Shown here one piece after another: positions 27,501-34,871 of a DNA stretch of 36,599 bases (position 1 is its first letter; the number at the start of each line of letters is the position of its first letter). A program made the position numbers and the translations under genes. Origin of the DNA: Alphaproteobacteria bacterium (lineage in GTDB: Bacteria; Pseudomonadota; Alphaproteobacteria; GCA-2731375); assembly GCA_021776235.1 (NCBI GenBank), contig JAJFGG010000168.1, positions 1-36,599 of the forward strand, written 5' to 3'. The notes beneath the pieces are model-generated. The model searched no databases. It was given only the letters and a program-made list of their open reading frames with translations, and had not been told where the DNA came from.

Positions 27501-28282
27501 CCGATTTTCAAAAAGCTCATTAAACCGGACGACCGCCCGCCACCGGAGAGAGCTTCGCCGTCGCCGCGGATGTCCGAAAAATTAGAGCCGGTACCGGAGC
27601 CGTATTTGAACAGGCGCGCCTCGCGCACCCACAAATCCATGATCCCGCCTTCATTGACCAGATCATCGGCGACCGATTGAATAAAACAGGCATGGGGTTG
27701 TGGCCGTTCGTAGGCCGAAGTCGCGGCTTGCAATTCGCCGTTTTCGTGATCGACAAAGAAATGCCCCTGCGAGGGGCCGTCGATGCCATTGGCCCAATGC
27801 ATGCCGGTATTGAACCATTGCGGCGAATTCGGCGCCGCCATTTGCCGGGCCAGCATGTAGCTCAATTCATCGCAAAAGGCGACGGCGTCATCTTCACCAT
27901 CAAAATAGCCGCCCTTCCAGCCCCAATAGGTCCAGGTTCGGGCCAGCCGATCAAAGACCTGTCGGGCCGATGTCTCATGGGTGTCACGCTGTTCGTCGGG
28001 CAGGGCGGCCAGGGCGTTCTCATCGGCCTCTTCGCGCCATAGCCAAATTGGCACATCATCTTCGTGCACCCGTTTGCGGGCGGCGGGTATCCCCGCCTTG
28101 CGGAAATATTTCTGCGCCAGAATATCGCTCGCCACCTGCGACCAGTCGGCCGGCACCTTGATATCATCCAGCTTGAAGACGACCGAGCCATCCGGGTTTC
28201 GGATTTCACTGCTTGCCATGCGAAATTCGATATCTGCATAGGGCGAATGCCCTTTTTCCGTAAACCGTCGTGAAATCCGCAT
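24536..28282 (-). CDS. nrdJ: Vitamin B12-dependent ribonucleoside-diphosphate reductase (class II)
   Basis: 1248 residues. It makes deoxyribonucleotides with adenosylcobalamin as radical source, independent of oxygen. Visible signatures are [57 protein letters not shown] (active-site Cys region), and [26 protein letters not shown] domain follows ([20 protein letters not shown]), then a Gly/Ser/Asn-rich linker of about 50 residues, and a C-terminal Cys-rich ribbon CGECGNF...[16 protein letters not shown] 28282 has GAGGG six bases upstream. Length and domain order match the long alphaproteobacterial form. The upstream DNA carries NrdR-like and DnaA boxes, so control by nucleotide status and replication is likely. 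Confidence 0.97.
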   Translation of the reverse strand: MRISRRFTEKGHSPYADIEFRMASSEIRNPDGSVVFKLDDIKVPADWSQVASDILAQKYFRKAGIPAARKRVHEDDVPIWLWREEADENALAALPDEQRDTHETSARQVFDRLARTWTYWGWKGGYFDGEDDAVAFCDELSYMLARQMAAPNSPQWFNTGMHWANGIDGPSQGHFFVDHENGELQAATSAYERPQPHACFIQSVADDLVNEGGIMDLWVREARLFKYGSGTGSNFSDIRGDGEALSGGGRSSGLMSFLKIGDRAAGAIKSGGTTRRAAKMVVVDADHPDIEAYVNWKALEEQKVAALVAGSRVTAKCLKAVMAACQEGAGENEPTEEHGGRFDPARNPALKTALHGARSAMIPENFVRRTIDFARQGYTDMEFPTFDTDWDSDAYLTVSGQNSNNSVRVTNEFLRAVEQDQDWTLYRRTDGKIDRTIKARDLWESIGNAAWASADPGLQYHSTINEWHTCPEGGEIRASNPCSEYMFLDDTACNLASINLMAFLKEDGSFDVEGFRHAARLWTIVLEISVLMAQFPSRQIAQLSYDYRTLGLGFANIGGLLMAQGLPYDSREGRSICAAITALMTGTAYATSAEMAKEMGAFQRYAENAPHMLRVIANHRRAAMGDTDGYDGLEVTPVPLLAADCADAPLVQAARDAWDQALELGQRHGFRNAQATVIAPTGTIGLVMDCDTTGIEPDFALVKFKKLAGGGYFKIINRMVPSALRTLGYEAGQIDAIINYAVGHGTMEGAAGINHEGLRQKGFGDAQIAKVEAALESAFDIRFVFNKYTLGEDFCRDTLGFSDAQLNDLSFDMLSALAFSANQIEAANVYCCGAMTLEGAPELKSEHLPVFDCANPCGRIGKRYLSVSSHIQMMAAAQPFISGAISKTINMPNSASVEDCKNAYRDSWRLGLKANALYRDGSKLSQPLSSALYDEVDVDLEAEDGLAAAMSAPRIEPRVVAERVVERIIAERRKLPQRRKGYTQKAVVGGHKVYLRTGEYQDGSLGEIFIDMHKEGSAFRSLMDSFAIAISLGLQYGVPLHDYVDAFTFTRFEPNGMVEGNEVIKMSTSVLDYLFRELAVSYLGRNDLAHVDPEDLRPDTLGAGLPPEEADEGTEVEAMAEVHSIASHGFVRGRQLLVVTGGNQGTTSRDSSEANSGGGSGGGVTMASGGNNGTGSGNGLATNGNGAAVAVSVSLEIQEEVDLRLDRIREARMKGYEGDACGECGNFTLLRNGTCMKCDTCGGTSGCS

Positions 28283-28347
28283 TTGGCCCTCGTGCCTCTC
28301 TATAGGTTCGCTTTTTTATAACGACGTCGACTAATTTAACTATTTCT

Positions 28348-28391
28348 ACCAGATATGGTGCCTATCGACGGGAAAAAGACCATATCTAGGG
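28348..28391 (-). promoter_or_regulatory. Tandem NrdR-box-like palindromes upstream of nrdJ
   Basis: ACCAGATATGGT (28348-28359) and ACCATATCTAGG (28379-28390) are imperfect palindromes whose centres are 31 bases apart, the three-turn spacing typical of paired NrdR boxes, about 65-110 bases before the nrdJ start. They resemble the AT-core palindromes NrdR binds, but are not exact consensus copies. Confidence 0.6.
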
Positions 28392-28422
28392 CTTTCGTCA
28401 TGGTCAAGCGATTATCGCGGGC

Positions 28423-28431
28423 TGTGGATAA
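28423..28431 (-). promoter_or_regulatory. DnaA box 1
   Basis: TGTGGATAA, which is TTATCCACA on the minus strand, a perfect 9-base DnaA box 141 bases upstream of nrdJ. Confidence 0.7.
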
Positions 28432-28573
28432 AATTGTTTCGGGCCTAGGTTTGGCAACCATTTGCCAGAAAAAACAAACCATTAACGCGGCAACTTAAAT
28501 CCCCGACTCGGTGTCATGTTAGACAAATGGCAAGGATTACGGCAACTGTTTTTAGTAGGCGAAACCATATCGA

Positions 28574-28599
28574 CCCCAATATCTAGGGGCTGTGGATAA
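28574..28599 (-). promoter_or_regulatory. DnaA box 2 with adjacent palindrome
   Basis: A second perfect DnaA box TGTGGATAA at 28591-28599, in the same orientation and with the same GGGC flank as box 1. It directly follows the near-palindrome CCCCAATATCTAGGGG (28574-28589), which shares ATATCTAGGG with the NrdR-like box at 28382. The whole gap 28283-28707 is AT-rich for this genome and holds no gene. Confidence 0.65.
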
Positions 28600-28707
28600 C
28601 TTACCTTTATCTTCGCCGTGCTATTCAATGGCAGGAATGGCGCTGGACCCGCGCCTCAGTCAATGCAATAGTCCGCCGCAGATAAGTGCGGCAAATAGGT
28701 ATGAAAC

Positions 28708-29055
28708 ATGGGCGCGACCATTGGAACCCGATTGATGATCTGGTGGAAGGGCGAGGAAATCGGCCAGGACAAATTTGGCAATCGGTATTTCAAGGAAAAA
28801 TCCGATGGCGTTCGCCGCTGGGTCATTTACGAGGGTGCGCCGGAAGCCAGCAAAATTCCCGCCGAATGGCATGCCTGGCTGCATCGGACTGTTGCTGCGC
28901 CGCCACTTGGCGAGCGCCCGGAGATACCATGGGAGAAGCCCCATATCGCCAATTTGACCGGAACGGCGGTCGCCTATCGACCCGGCGGCAGCCTGTTTTC
29001 CGATAATGAACGGCAGAAAAGCGGCGGAGATTATCAGGCGTGGACGCCCGAATAG
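28708..29055 (+). CDS. NDUFA12-type NADH:ubiquinone oxidoreductase accessory subunit
   Basis: 115 residues matching the NDUFA12 (B17.2) family, a supernumerary complex I subunit shared by alphaproteobacteria and mitochondria. The conserved path is GQDKFGNRYFKEK, RRWVIYEGAPEASKIPAEWH, WLHRTV, then HIANLTGTAVAYRPGGSL. No signal peptide or membrane helix is present; the protein sits on the matrix/cytoplasmic arm. ATG 28708 follows a weak AGG site. It heads a plus-strand run with mlaD and the DUF2155 gene, a common alphaproteobacterial order. Confidence 0.93.
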   Translation: MGATIGTRLMIWWKGEEIGQDKFGNRYFKEKSDGVRRWVIYEGAPEASKIPAEWHAWLHRTVAAPPLGERPEIPWEKPHIANLTGTAVAYRPGGSLFSDNERQKSGGDYQAWTPE

Positions 29056-29140
29056 AACGACTGCGGTGGTTTCGTGAATCGGCTTTTGAACGCGAATCAG
29101 GCAGGGATATGAAACAAATCCTGACGGGAGGGTACGAGCA

Positions 29141-29596
29141 GTGAGCGGCAACCTGGTGGAAACATTGATCGGTGCGGTGGTTTTAGTCGTCGCCGGCTTT
29201 TTTCTCTATTTTTCCTATGACAAGGCCGACATCGGCACGGTTGAAGGCTATACCCTGATGGCAAAATTCGACAAGGTTGATGGGGTGAAGGTGGGCAGCG
29301 ATATTATGCTGGCCGGGATCAAGGTCGGCACCGTCATGGAACAGACCCTGGATGCAAAAGAATACCTGGCGGTGCTTAAACTCTCGTTGTCATCGAATGT
29401 TAAACTGCCGGATGATTCGGCGATCAAGATTGCCTCCGATGGCCTGCTGGGCGGTAAATATCTATCGATTGACCCCGGTGGATCGGAAGACTATCTGGCG
29501 GCCGGAGAGGAAATCCGCTTTACCCAGGGCGCCGTGGATCTGACGGAGCTGATTGGCAAGGCCATATACAGCACCGGCGGAGGTGGCGATAAATAG
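29141..29596 (+). CDS. mlaD: MlaD-type phospholipid-binding MCE protein
   Basis: 151 residues with one N-terminal membrane helix (LIGAVVLVVAGFFLYFSY) and a single MCE domain (LMAKFDKVDGVKVGSDIMLAGIKVGTV through LPDDSAIKIASDGLLGGKYLSI). MlaD forms the periplasmic hexameric ring of the Mla system that moves phospholipids between membranes; the ATPase and permease genes are not in the window. The start is GTG 29141, fixed by GGGAGGG eight bases upstream. It ends in a short flexible tail STGGGGDK. Confidence 0.93.
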   Translation: MSGNLVETLIGAVVLVVAGFFLYFSYDKADIGTVEGYTLMAKFDKVDGVKVGSDIMLAGIKVGTVMEQTLDAKEYLAVLKLSLSSNVKLPDDSAIKIASDGLLGGKYLSIDPGGSEDYLAAGEEIRFTQGAVDLTELIGKAIYSTGGGGDK

Positions 29597-29619
29597 TCGG
29601 AATAGCGCCGTAGAATCAT

Positions 29620-30090
29620 ATGAAGACACTTGCCAGTGCCGCCCGGTTTCTTATTGCTCTGGCGTTATTGCTGGCGGTGCCGGCAGCGGTCTCGGCGCAG
29701 TCCACTGAGGTCTCTGGCGAGGTCTCTGGGGCGCTACTGCGCGGACTGGACAAAATCACTGCCCGTATCACAACCTTCGAAGCGCCGTTGAATCAGGAAG
29801 TGCGTTTTGGCACTTTGCGCATCCAGGCCCAAACCTGCCGCAAACGCCCACCGGAAGAAACACCGGAAGTTGCCGTTTTTTTGGGAATCGAAGAAGAACG
29901 GCCAGGTATAGAGGGGCGGCTGACCCTGTTTTCCGGCTGGATGTTTGCCTCGTCTCCAGCGCTTTCGGCCCTGGAACATCCCGTCTACGATGTCTGGGTA
30001 ATTGATTGCAGCACGGCCGCCGATGACAGTGATCTACCTGAAAGGCTGAAGTCCCCCGGACCGGACAACGCAACGGATAATCGAGAGTGA
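29620..30090 (+). CDS. DUF2155 family exported protein
   Basis: 156 residues with a signal peptide ending VSAQ (about residue 27). The family core is LRGLDKITARITTFEAPLNQ, FGTLRIQAQTCRKRPPEE and LFSGWMFASSPALSALEHP, followed by YDVWVIDC. Two cysteines could be paired. Function is unknown. The last 106 bases overlap the 3' end of aat on the other strand, so the tail after VIDC (about 27 residues, polar and disordered-looking) shares DNA with the Aat C-terminus. Confidence 0.92.
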   Translation: MKTLASAARFLIALALLLAVPAAVSAQSTEVSGEVSGALLRGLDKITARITTFEAPLNQEVRFGTLRIQAQTCRKRPPEETPEVAVFLGIEEERPGIEGRLTLFSGWMFASSPALSALEHPVYDVWVIDCSTAADDSDLPERLKSPGPDNATDNRE

Positions 30091-30632
30091 TATTCGGCGC
30101 GGGCAATTTCGACAGCGCCGAACTGGCGCAGATGGTCGGTAATGAATTGCGTGTCCAACAAGGTGAATCCCCCCAGGCGCAGGCGCGCCACCAGATGCAC
30201 CAATGCCACTTTGGAGGCATCGGCCTGCATGCTGAACATGCTTTCGCCGAAAAATGCCGCGCCCTGGGTAATGCCGTACAGCCCGCCTGCCAACTGGTCC
30301 CCATCCCAGGCTTCAACGCTATGGGCGAAGCCGCGATGGTGCAGGGTGGTAAAAAGGTCCTGGATCTCGTGATTGATCCAGGTCGTCCATCGGCCCGAGG
30401 CCGGTGCCGCGCAGGCTGTCATGACCTTTTCGAAGGCGCTGTCGATGCGAATTGTGAAGAGATCCTGGCGCACTTTCCGGCGCAGGCGTCGGGATAGATG
30501 AAATCCGTCCAGGGGCAGGATACCGCGCATATTGGGATCTACCCAATACATCTCCGGCTCATCCCGACCATCGGACATGGGAAAAATGCCTGTGGCATAG
30601 GCTTTCAGCACGACGTCAGGGGTTATCTTCAT
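29985..30632 (-). CDS. aat: Leucyl/phenylalanyl-tRNA-protein transferase
   Basis: 215 residues. It adds Leu or Phe from aminoacyl-tRNA to N-terminal Lys or Arg, marking proteins for ClpS/ClpAP degradation. Signatures are ITPDVVLKAYATGIFPMSD, MYWVDPNMRGILPLDGFHLSR, GFAHSVEAWDGDQLAGGLYG, FFGESMFSMQADASKVALVH and LLDTQFITDHLRQFGA. ATG 30632 gives the usual start. The 3' end overlaps the DUF2155 gene tail to tail by 106 bases. It is last in the run aroQ-accB-accC, with an enoyl-CoA hydratase remnant just before it. Confidence 0.95.
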   Translation of the reverse strand: MKITPDVVLKAYATGIFPMSDGRDEPEMYWVDPNMRGILPLDGFHLSRRLRRKVRQDLFTIRIDSAFEKVMTACAAPASGRWTTWINHEIQDLFTTLHHRGFAHSVEAWDGDQLAGGLYGITQGAAFFGESMFSMQADASKVALVHLVARLRLGGFTLLDTQFITDHLRQFGAVEIARAEYHSRLSVALSGPGDFSLSGRSLSSAAVLQSITQTS

Positions 30633-30648
30633 CCCCAGTCTCGCAATA

Positions 30649-30783
30649 TCAACAGTTCTTGAAGCAGACCGCTTTCATTGCGTCCGTCAGGGCGTTCAGC
30701 AAATCGGGTCGGTTCATGGTGAACAGCGCAACGCCATTGTCATTGATGCTAAAGGTCGCGTCCGCATATGCCTCACTCATCAT
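30649..30783 (-). pseudogene. Enoyl-CoA hydratase N-terminal remnant (44 codons)
   Basis: Between accC and aat the minus strand encodes 44 residues from ATG 30783: MMSEAYADATFSINDNGVAL, then FTMNRPDLLNALTDAMKA, then an unrelated VCFKNC and TGA. This is the opening of a crotonase-family protein (VALxTLNRPxxxNAL), whose full length would be about 260 residues. AGGA lies upstream, so a short peptide could still be made, but the catalytic parts are absent. It points to a deletion between accC and aat. Confidence 0.75.
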
Positions 30784-30832
30784 CGTATGTCCTGGTGTCC
30801 TGGAACTGAAAATATTGGATTAGGATCGTTCT

Positions 30833-32176
30833 TTAACTTTGCCGGCCAAGAAATTCTTCCAGCCAGTGGATATGATAATCACCCTGGATGAAATCCTGCT
30901 GCTGGATCATTTCGGTGTGCAGAGGAATGTTGACGTCGATGCCGTCAACAACAAACTCGCCCAAGGCCCGGCTGAGGCGCATCAGGCAATCATTGCGGGT
31001 CGTTCCGTGCACCACCAGCTTGGCGATCAGGCTGTCGTAATTGGGCGGGATGCGATAGCCGGCATAAAGCGCCGAGTCGACTCGCACACCCAGACCGCCC
31101 GGAGCGTGAAAATCCACCACCTGGCCGGGCGATGGGACGAATGTGGTGGGATGCTCGGCGTTGACCCGGCATTCGATGGCATGACCCGAAAACCGGATGT
31201 CTTCCTGGCTGAAGGACAGGGGTGCCCCGGCGGCAATGCGGATTTGCTCGCGTACAAGGTCTATGCCCGTGATTGCCTCGGTCACCGGATGCTCAACCTG
31301 CAGGCGGGTATTCATTTCGATAAAGTAGAATTCACCATCCTCATAAAGGAATTCTACTGTGCCCAACGAGGTGTAATTGATGTGGGACAGCGCTTCGACG
31401 ACCACCTGACCGATCCTTTGGCGGGCCTCTTCGTTCAGGGCCGGCGAGGGGGCCTCTTCCAGGACTTTCTGGTTATTCCGTTGCAACGAGCAATCCCGTT
31501 CGCCCAGGTGTACCACCTTGCCCGTACCGTCGCCGATCACCTGCACTTCAATATGGCGGGGGCGCTCGAGGTATTTTTCCAGGTAGACTGAATCGTCATT
31601 GAAAGCGGCCTTGCTTTCCGTACGCGCGGCAGTCAAGGCTGCGGAAAATTCACTGCCCTGACGGACCAGTTTCATGCCCCGCCCACCGCCACCAGAGGCT
31701 GCCTTGATCAGGATGGGATAGCCCATTTCCTCTGCGAGCGCCCTGGCTTCTTCGCCATCGGTAACGGCGCCGTCGCTGCCCGGCACAACCGGTATGCCCA
31801 GTTTTCCTACGGTTTGTTTGGCCTGAATTTTGTCGCCCATGATGCGGATATGCTGTTCGCTGGGGCCGATAAAGGTATAGCCGTGCTCTTCGACAATATG
31901 CGCGAATTCGGCATTCTCCGAGAGGAATCCATAACCGGGATGAATGCCCTCGCTGCCCGTGATTTCCGCGGCGGCCAGGATGGCCGGGATGTTCAAATAG
32001 CTGTCGACCGCCGGCGGCGGTCCGATACAGACGCTTTCATCGGCCAGACGCACGTGCATGGCATCGCTGTCGGCCGTGGAATGGACCGCCACGGTGCGGA
32101 TACCCATTTCCCGGCAGGCACGGTGAAGGCGAAGGGCAATTTCACCACGATTGGCAATGAGGACCTTGTCGAACAT
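30833..32176 (-). CDS. accC: Acetyl-CoA carboxylase, biotin carboxylase subunit
   Basis: 447-residue ATP-grasp enzyme that carboxylates biotin on AccB, the first step of fatty acid synthesis. It begins FDKVLIANRGEIALRLHRAC; the ATP loop is KAASGGGGRGMK, and the active-site stretch FIEMNTRLQVEHPVTE is intact. One oddity: the normally invariant QRRHQK motif reads QRNNQK (Asn234, Asn235), replacing the His that contacts nucleotide in E. coli BC (His236); the catalytic Lys is kept. ATG 32176 lies eight bases after accB. Part of the aroQ-accB-accC group. Confidence 0.96.
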   Translation of the reverse strand: MFDKVLIANRGEIALRLHRACREMGIRTVAVHSTADSDAMHVRLADESVCIGPPPAVDSYLNIPAILAAAEITGSEGIHPGYGFLSENAEFAHIVEEHGYTFIGPSEQHIRIMGDKIQAKQTVGKLGIPVVPGSDGAVTDGEEARALAEEMGYPILIKAASGGGGRGMKLVRQGSEFSAALTAARTESKAAFNDDSVYLEKYLERPRHIEVQVIGDGTGKVVHLGERDCSLQRNNQKVLEEAPSPALNEEARQRIGQVVVEALSHINYTSLGTVEFLYEDGEFYFIEMNTRLQVEHPVTEAITGIDLVREQIRIAAGAPLSFSQEDIRFSGHAIECRVNAEHPTTFVPSPGQVVDFHAPGGLGVRVDSALYAGYRIPPNYDSLIAKLVVHGTTRNDCLMRLSRALGEFVVDGIDVNIPLHTEMIQQQDFIQGDYHIHWLEEFLGRQS

Positions 32177-32184
32177 GGCGCTGG

Positions 32185-32637
32185 TTAATCGACAATCATC
32201 AGGACATCGCCGTATTCGACAGGTGTGGCATTTTCAAACAGAATTTGCCGCACCACTCCGGCGCATGTGGCGGGAATCTCATTGAACGTTTTCATCGCCT
32301 CGATCACCAATAAAGTCTGCCCGGCGGCGACCCGGTCGCCGACCCGGACAAAGGGCGCGTCCTCGGGCGAGGGGGCATGATAGGCCGTGCCGACAATAGG
32401 TGAAAGCAAGGCGCCTGGGTGGCCGGATAAATCGCCTTCGGGGGGGCTTGCGGCGGCAGGCGCCGTCGCAGGCGGCGAGACGCCTGCCGCAAGGGGCACG
32501 GGTGCCGCCGATGCAACGGCACGCACCAGACGCATGCGGTCGTCGTCGCTTTCTATCTCGATCTCACTCAGTCCGGTCTCGTCCATTAGGGCGGCCAGTT
32601 CGCGGATCAGCTCTTTATCGATCTCGGTTTTCGCCAT
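32185..32637 (-). CDS. accB: Acetyl-CoA carboxylase, biotin carboxyl carrier protein
   Basis: 150 residues. An N-terminal helical part (IDKELIRELAALMDETGLSE, then IEIESDDDRMRLVR) leads through an Ala/Pro-rich linker (about residues 42-70) into a biotinyl domain ending EYGDVLMIVD. The biotinylated residue is Lys116 in IEAMKTFNEI; the usual EAMKMMN has TF here, which is within family variation. The BCCP thumb (TAYHAPSPEDAPFVRVG) is present, so this is a true AccB. It is encoded just before accC. Confidence 0.95.
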   Translation of the reverse strand: MAKTEIDKELIRELAALMDETGLSEIEIESDDDRMRLVRAVASAAPVPLAAGVSPPATAPAAASPPEGDLSGHPGALLSPIVGTAYHAPSPEDAPFVRVGDRVAAGQTLLVIEAMKTFNEIPATCAGVVRQILFENATPVEYGDVLMIVD

Positions 32638-32760
32638 TTCGCCTCGCCTTTCTGCCGCGCAAGAACATATCCATCCCGAGTGTGCTCAAAGCCTGTAAAA
32701 TAGAGCATCTGAACCAATATGGTGATTTTCCCAAGTCAATCCATTCGATCGTATATCGCT

Positions 32761-33198
32761 CTAACCGGCGCTGTTCGCCGCTGCCGTCAGGGCGCTTAAA
32801 TATCCGTCCAGGCCCAGGCCACATATGACCGCCACCGCCACGGCAGAGATATGGGAATGATGCCGAAAGCTTTCACGCTGGTAAATGTTAGAAAGATGCA
32901 CTTCATAGACCGGCAGGCCAACAGCCCGCAAAGCGTCGGGTATGGCGATCGAGGTATGCGAGTAGGCTCCGGCATTGATAATTATGGCTGAGGCCTCGCC
33001 GCGGGCCTGCTGAATCCAGGTCACCAGTTCGCCTTCGCTATTACTTTGCCGGCAATCGGCGGCGACACCAAGCTCGTCAGCCCGGCGCTGAATGGCGGTG
33101 TTCACATCATCCAGGGTTTCGTGGCCATATATTTCCGGCTCGCGGGTGCCCAACATATTCAGGTTAGGTCCGTTCAAGACCAATATCTTTGCGGGCAT
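32761..33198 (-). CDS. aroQ: 3-dehydroquinate dehydratase, type II
   Basis: 145 residues of the dodecameric type II enzyme of the shikimate pathway. Catalytic features are LNGPNLNMLGTREPEIYG (lid Arg and Tyr), INAGAYSHTSIAIPDAL (Asn and the first His), EVHLSNIYQRE (second conserved His and Arg region) and the late HHSHISAVAVAVICGLG. It precedes accB by about 120 bases on the same strand, the common alphaproteobacterial arrangement. It diverges from thiS-thiG across 179 bases. Confidence 0.96.
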   Translation of the reverse strand: MPAKILVLNGPNLNMLGTREPEIYGHETLDDVNTAIQRRADELGVAADCRQSNSEGELVTWIQQARGEASAIIINAGAYSHTSIAIPDALRAVGLPVYEVHLSNIYQRESFRHHSHISAVAVAVICGLGLDGYLSALTAAANSAG

Positions 33199-33377
33199 TT
33201 GATTTCACCGATGACAAGGAAACTACCTCCTATATACTGCGATGCTGGTGGATAGGGAAGCCAGTGACGCCCGGCATTGTCTGGCAAATTCGTCTGCCGT
33301 TGGTTGAAAGGTACGCCCGGCCTCCCCATAATCCCAATGACGGTCCATTTTGTTTTGTGATCAGGGAACGCTAGATC

Positions 33378-34388
33378 ATGCGCGTTGTTATCAACGGTGA
33401 AAACCGCGAAATTTCCTCATCTCTCAGTGTTGCTGCGCTGTTGCAGGATTTGGGGCTGGATGCCCGTAAGATCGCCTTGGAGCACAACCTGGAAATCCTG
33501 CCACGGTCCGCCTACAACGACACCATGGTATCCGATGGAGATCGCCTGGAAATCGTCCATTTCATCGGCGGGGGCGATGCCAAAAGTGACGGGGAGGGCG
33601 AATCCGGCAGCGATTCGGATGACGATAGCTGGGCGGTGGCCGGACGAAAACTGAAATCGCGCCTGATCGTGGGTACGGGTAAATACCAGTCCTATGACGA
33701 AAACTTCCGTGCGGTGGAAGCCGCCGGGGCCGAGATCGTCACGGTTGCCGTGCGACGGGTCAACGTCACCGATCCGGACAAGGAAATGCTGGTCGATCAC
33801 ATCGATCCGAAAAAGTTCATCTACCTGCCCAATACTGCGGGCTGTTTCACCGGTGAGGATGCGGTTCGTACTCTGCGCCTGGCGCGAGAGGCGGGCGGCT
33901 GGGATCTGGTCAAACTGGAAGTGCTGGGCGACAAGAAGACCCTGTACCCAAACATGCCGGAAACCTTGCGTGCAGCGGAAATGCTGATCAAGGAGGGCTT
34001 TCAGGTCATGGTCTATTGCAGCGATGACCCAATTCAGGCCAAGGTCTTGGAGGAGATTGGTTGTTGCGCCATTATGCCACTGGGGGCGCCGATCGGTTCC
34101 GGCCTGGGTGTGCAAAACCCGGTTAATATCCGGGTTATCATCGAAAATGCCAATGTGCCGGTGATCGTCGATGCCGGGGTCGGTACCGCCTCGGATGCCG
34201 CGATTGCCATGGAACTAGGCTGTGACGGCGTTTTGATGAACACTGCCATCGCCGAAGCCAAAGACCCTATCCGTATGGCGCGGGCCATGAAACATGCGGT
34301 AATCGCTGGGCGGGAGGCGTATCTGGCGGGTCGCATGCCGAAGAAAATGTACGCCGACCCGTCATCCCCTTTGTCTGGATTAATATAA
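33378..34388 (+). CDS. thiSG: ThiS-ThiG fusion (sulfur carrier protein / thiazole synthase)
   Basis: 336 residues. Residues 1-66 are a complete ThiS (ubiquitin-like carrier) ending IVHFIGGG. An acidic Gly/Ser/Asp linker follows (about 67-84), then ThiG from about residue 88 ([16 protein letters not shown]) with the Schiff-base Lys179 in [16 protein letters not shown] and the phosphate site [18 protein letters not shown]. The pair makes the thiazole moiety of thiamin. ThiS normally needs a free C-terminal Gly for thiocarboxylate formation; here GGG is internal. Such fusions are known, and a cleavage or an extra linker role is inferred. ATG 33378 starts the gene; no TPP riboswitch could be recognised upstream. 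Confidence 0.93.
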   Translation: MRVVINGENREISSSLSVAALLQDLGLDARKIALEHNLEILPRSAYNDTMVSDGDRLEIVHFIGGGDAKSDGEGESGSDSDDDSWAVAGRKLKSRLIVGTGKYQSYDENFRAVEAAGAEIVTVAVRRVNVTDPDKEMLVDHIDPKKFIYLPNTAGCFTGEDAVRTLRLAREAGGWDLVKLEVLGDKKTLYPNMPETLRAAEMLIKEGFQVMVYCSDDPIQAKVLEEIGCCAIMPLGAPIGSGLGVQNPVNIRVIIENANVPVIVDAGVGTASDAAIAMELGCDGVLMNTAIAEAKDPIRMARAMKHAVIAGREAYLAGRMPKKMYADPSSPLSGLI

Positions 34389-34427
34389 TAAAATCAAGCT
34401 ATTATATGATATTGCGAACGTATAAGA

Positions 34428-34871
34428 TTAATTTGTTCTGGGCCGGGAAAGCTTGTAGGTAACCAATCCCTTGGCCAGCATGACCCCGTCGGTATTTTTG
34501 ACATCAACGTCGATCACCACGATAGAGCCGCCGCGCCGGACGGTTCGTGCCTCGGCGATCATATCGCTCACGGCGCCTTCCAGAAAATTAACGTTCATGG
34601 CCACGGTGGAACCCCGCGTGCCCTCGGGGATATCCAGGTACGACCAGGCCGCCGCGGTGCCGGCCTTGTCGATCAAGGCAGCGGTCACGCCGCCATGGAT
34701 CAGGGCGTCGCCGCGGGACAGATCCTCGCGCCAGGGCAACACCATGCGGCAATAGCCTTCCTCCAGGGCTTCCAGCTTTGGTCCCAGAATGGCGCCAAAG
34801 CCCTTGCCCAACATGCGCTCCTGCATTCTCGCCAGGCGTTCCTGCCCATTCTCGCTGGTGGCATCGCCCAT
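34428..34871 (-). CDS. PaaI-type hotdog thioesterase
   Basis: 147 residues with the hotdog pattern: MVLPWREDLSRGDALIHGGV (HGG motif with conserved Asp upstream), then TAALIDKAGTAAAWS, NVNFLEGAVSDMIAEARTVR and DVDVKNTDGVMLAKGLVTYK. The family hydrolyses acyl-CoA thioesters, often aromatic or medium-chain; substrate not determinable. Its ATG overlaps the stop of the oxidoreductase by one base (TAATG), so both are translated from one transcript. Confidence 0.88.
   Translation of the reverse strand: MGDATSENGQERLARMQERMLGKGFGAILGPKLEALEEGYCRMVLPWREDLSRGDALIHGGVTAALIDKAGTAAAWSYLDIPEGTRGSTVAMNVNFLEGAVSDMIAEARTVRRGGSIVVIDVDVKNTDGVMLAKGLVTYKLSRPRTN

Noticed and set aside
28283-28707. Chromosomal replication origin
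   Set aside because: Two DnaA boxes and AT-rich DNA are suggestive, but only two boxes were found, no typical origin genes are adjacent, and promoter control of nrdJ explains them; kept only as an alternative.
33199-33377. Possible TPP or cobalamin riboswitch upstream of thiS-thiG
   Set aside because: No CUGAGA or ACCUGAUC core of a TPP riboswitch is present. GGGAAGCCAGTG at 33255-33266 resembles one piece of a cobalamin riboswitch, but the B12 box and the rest are missing.
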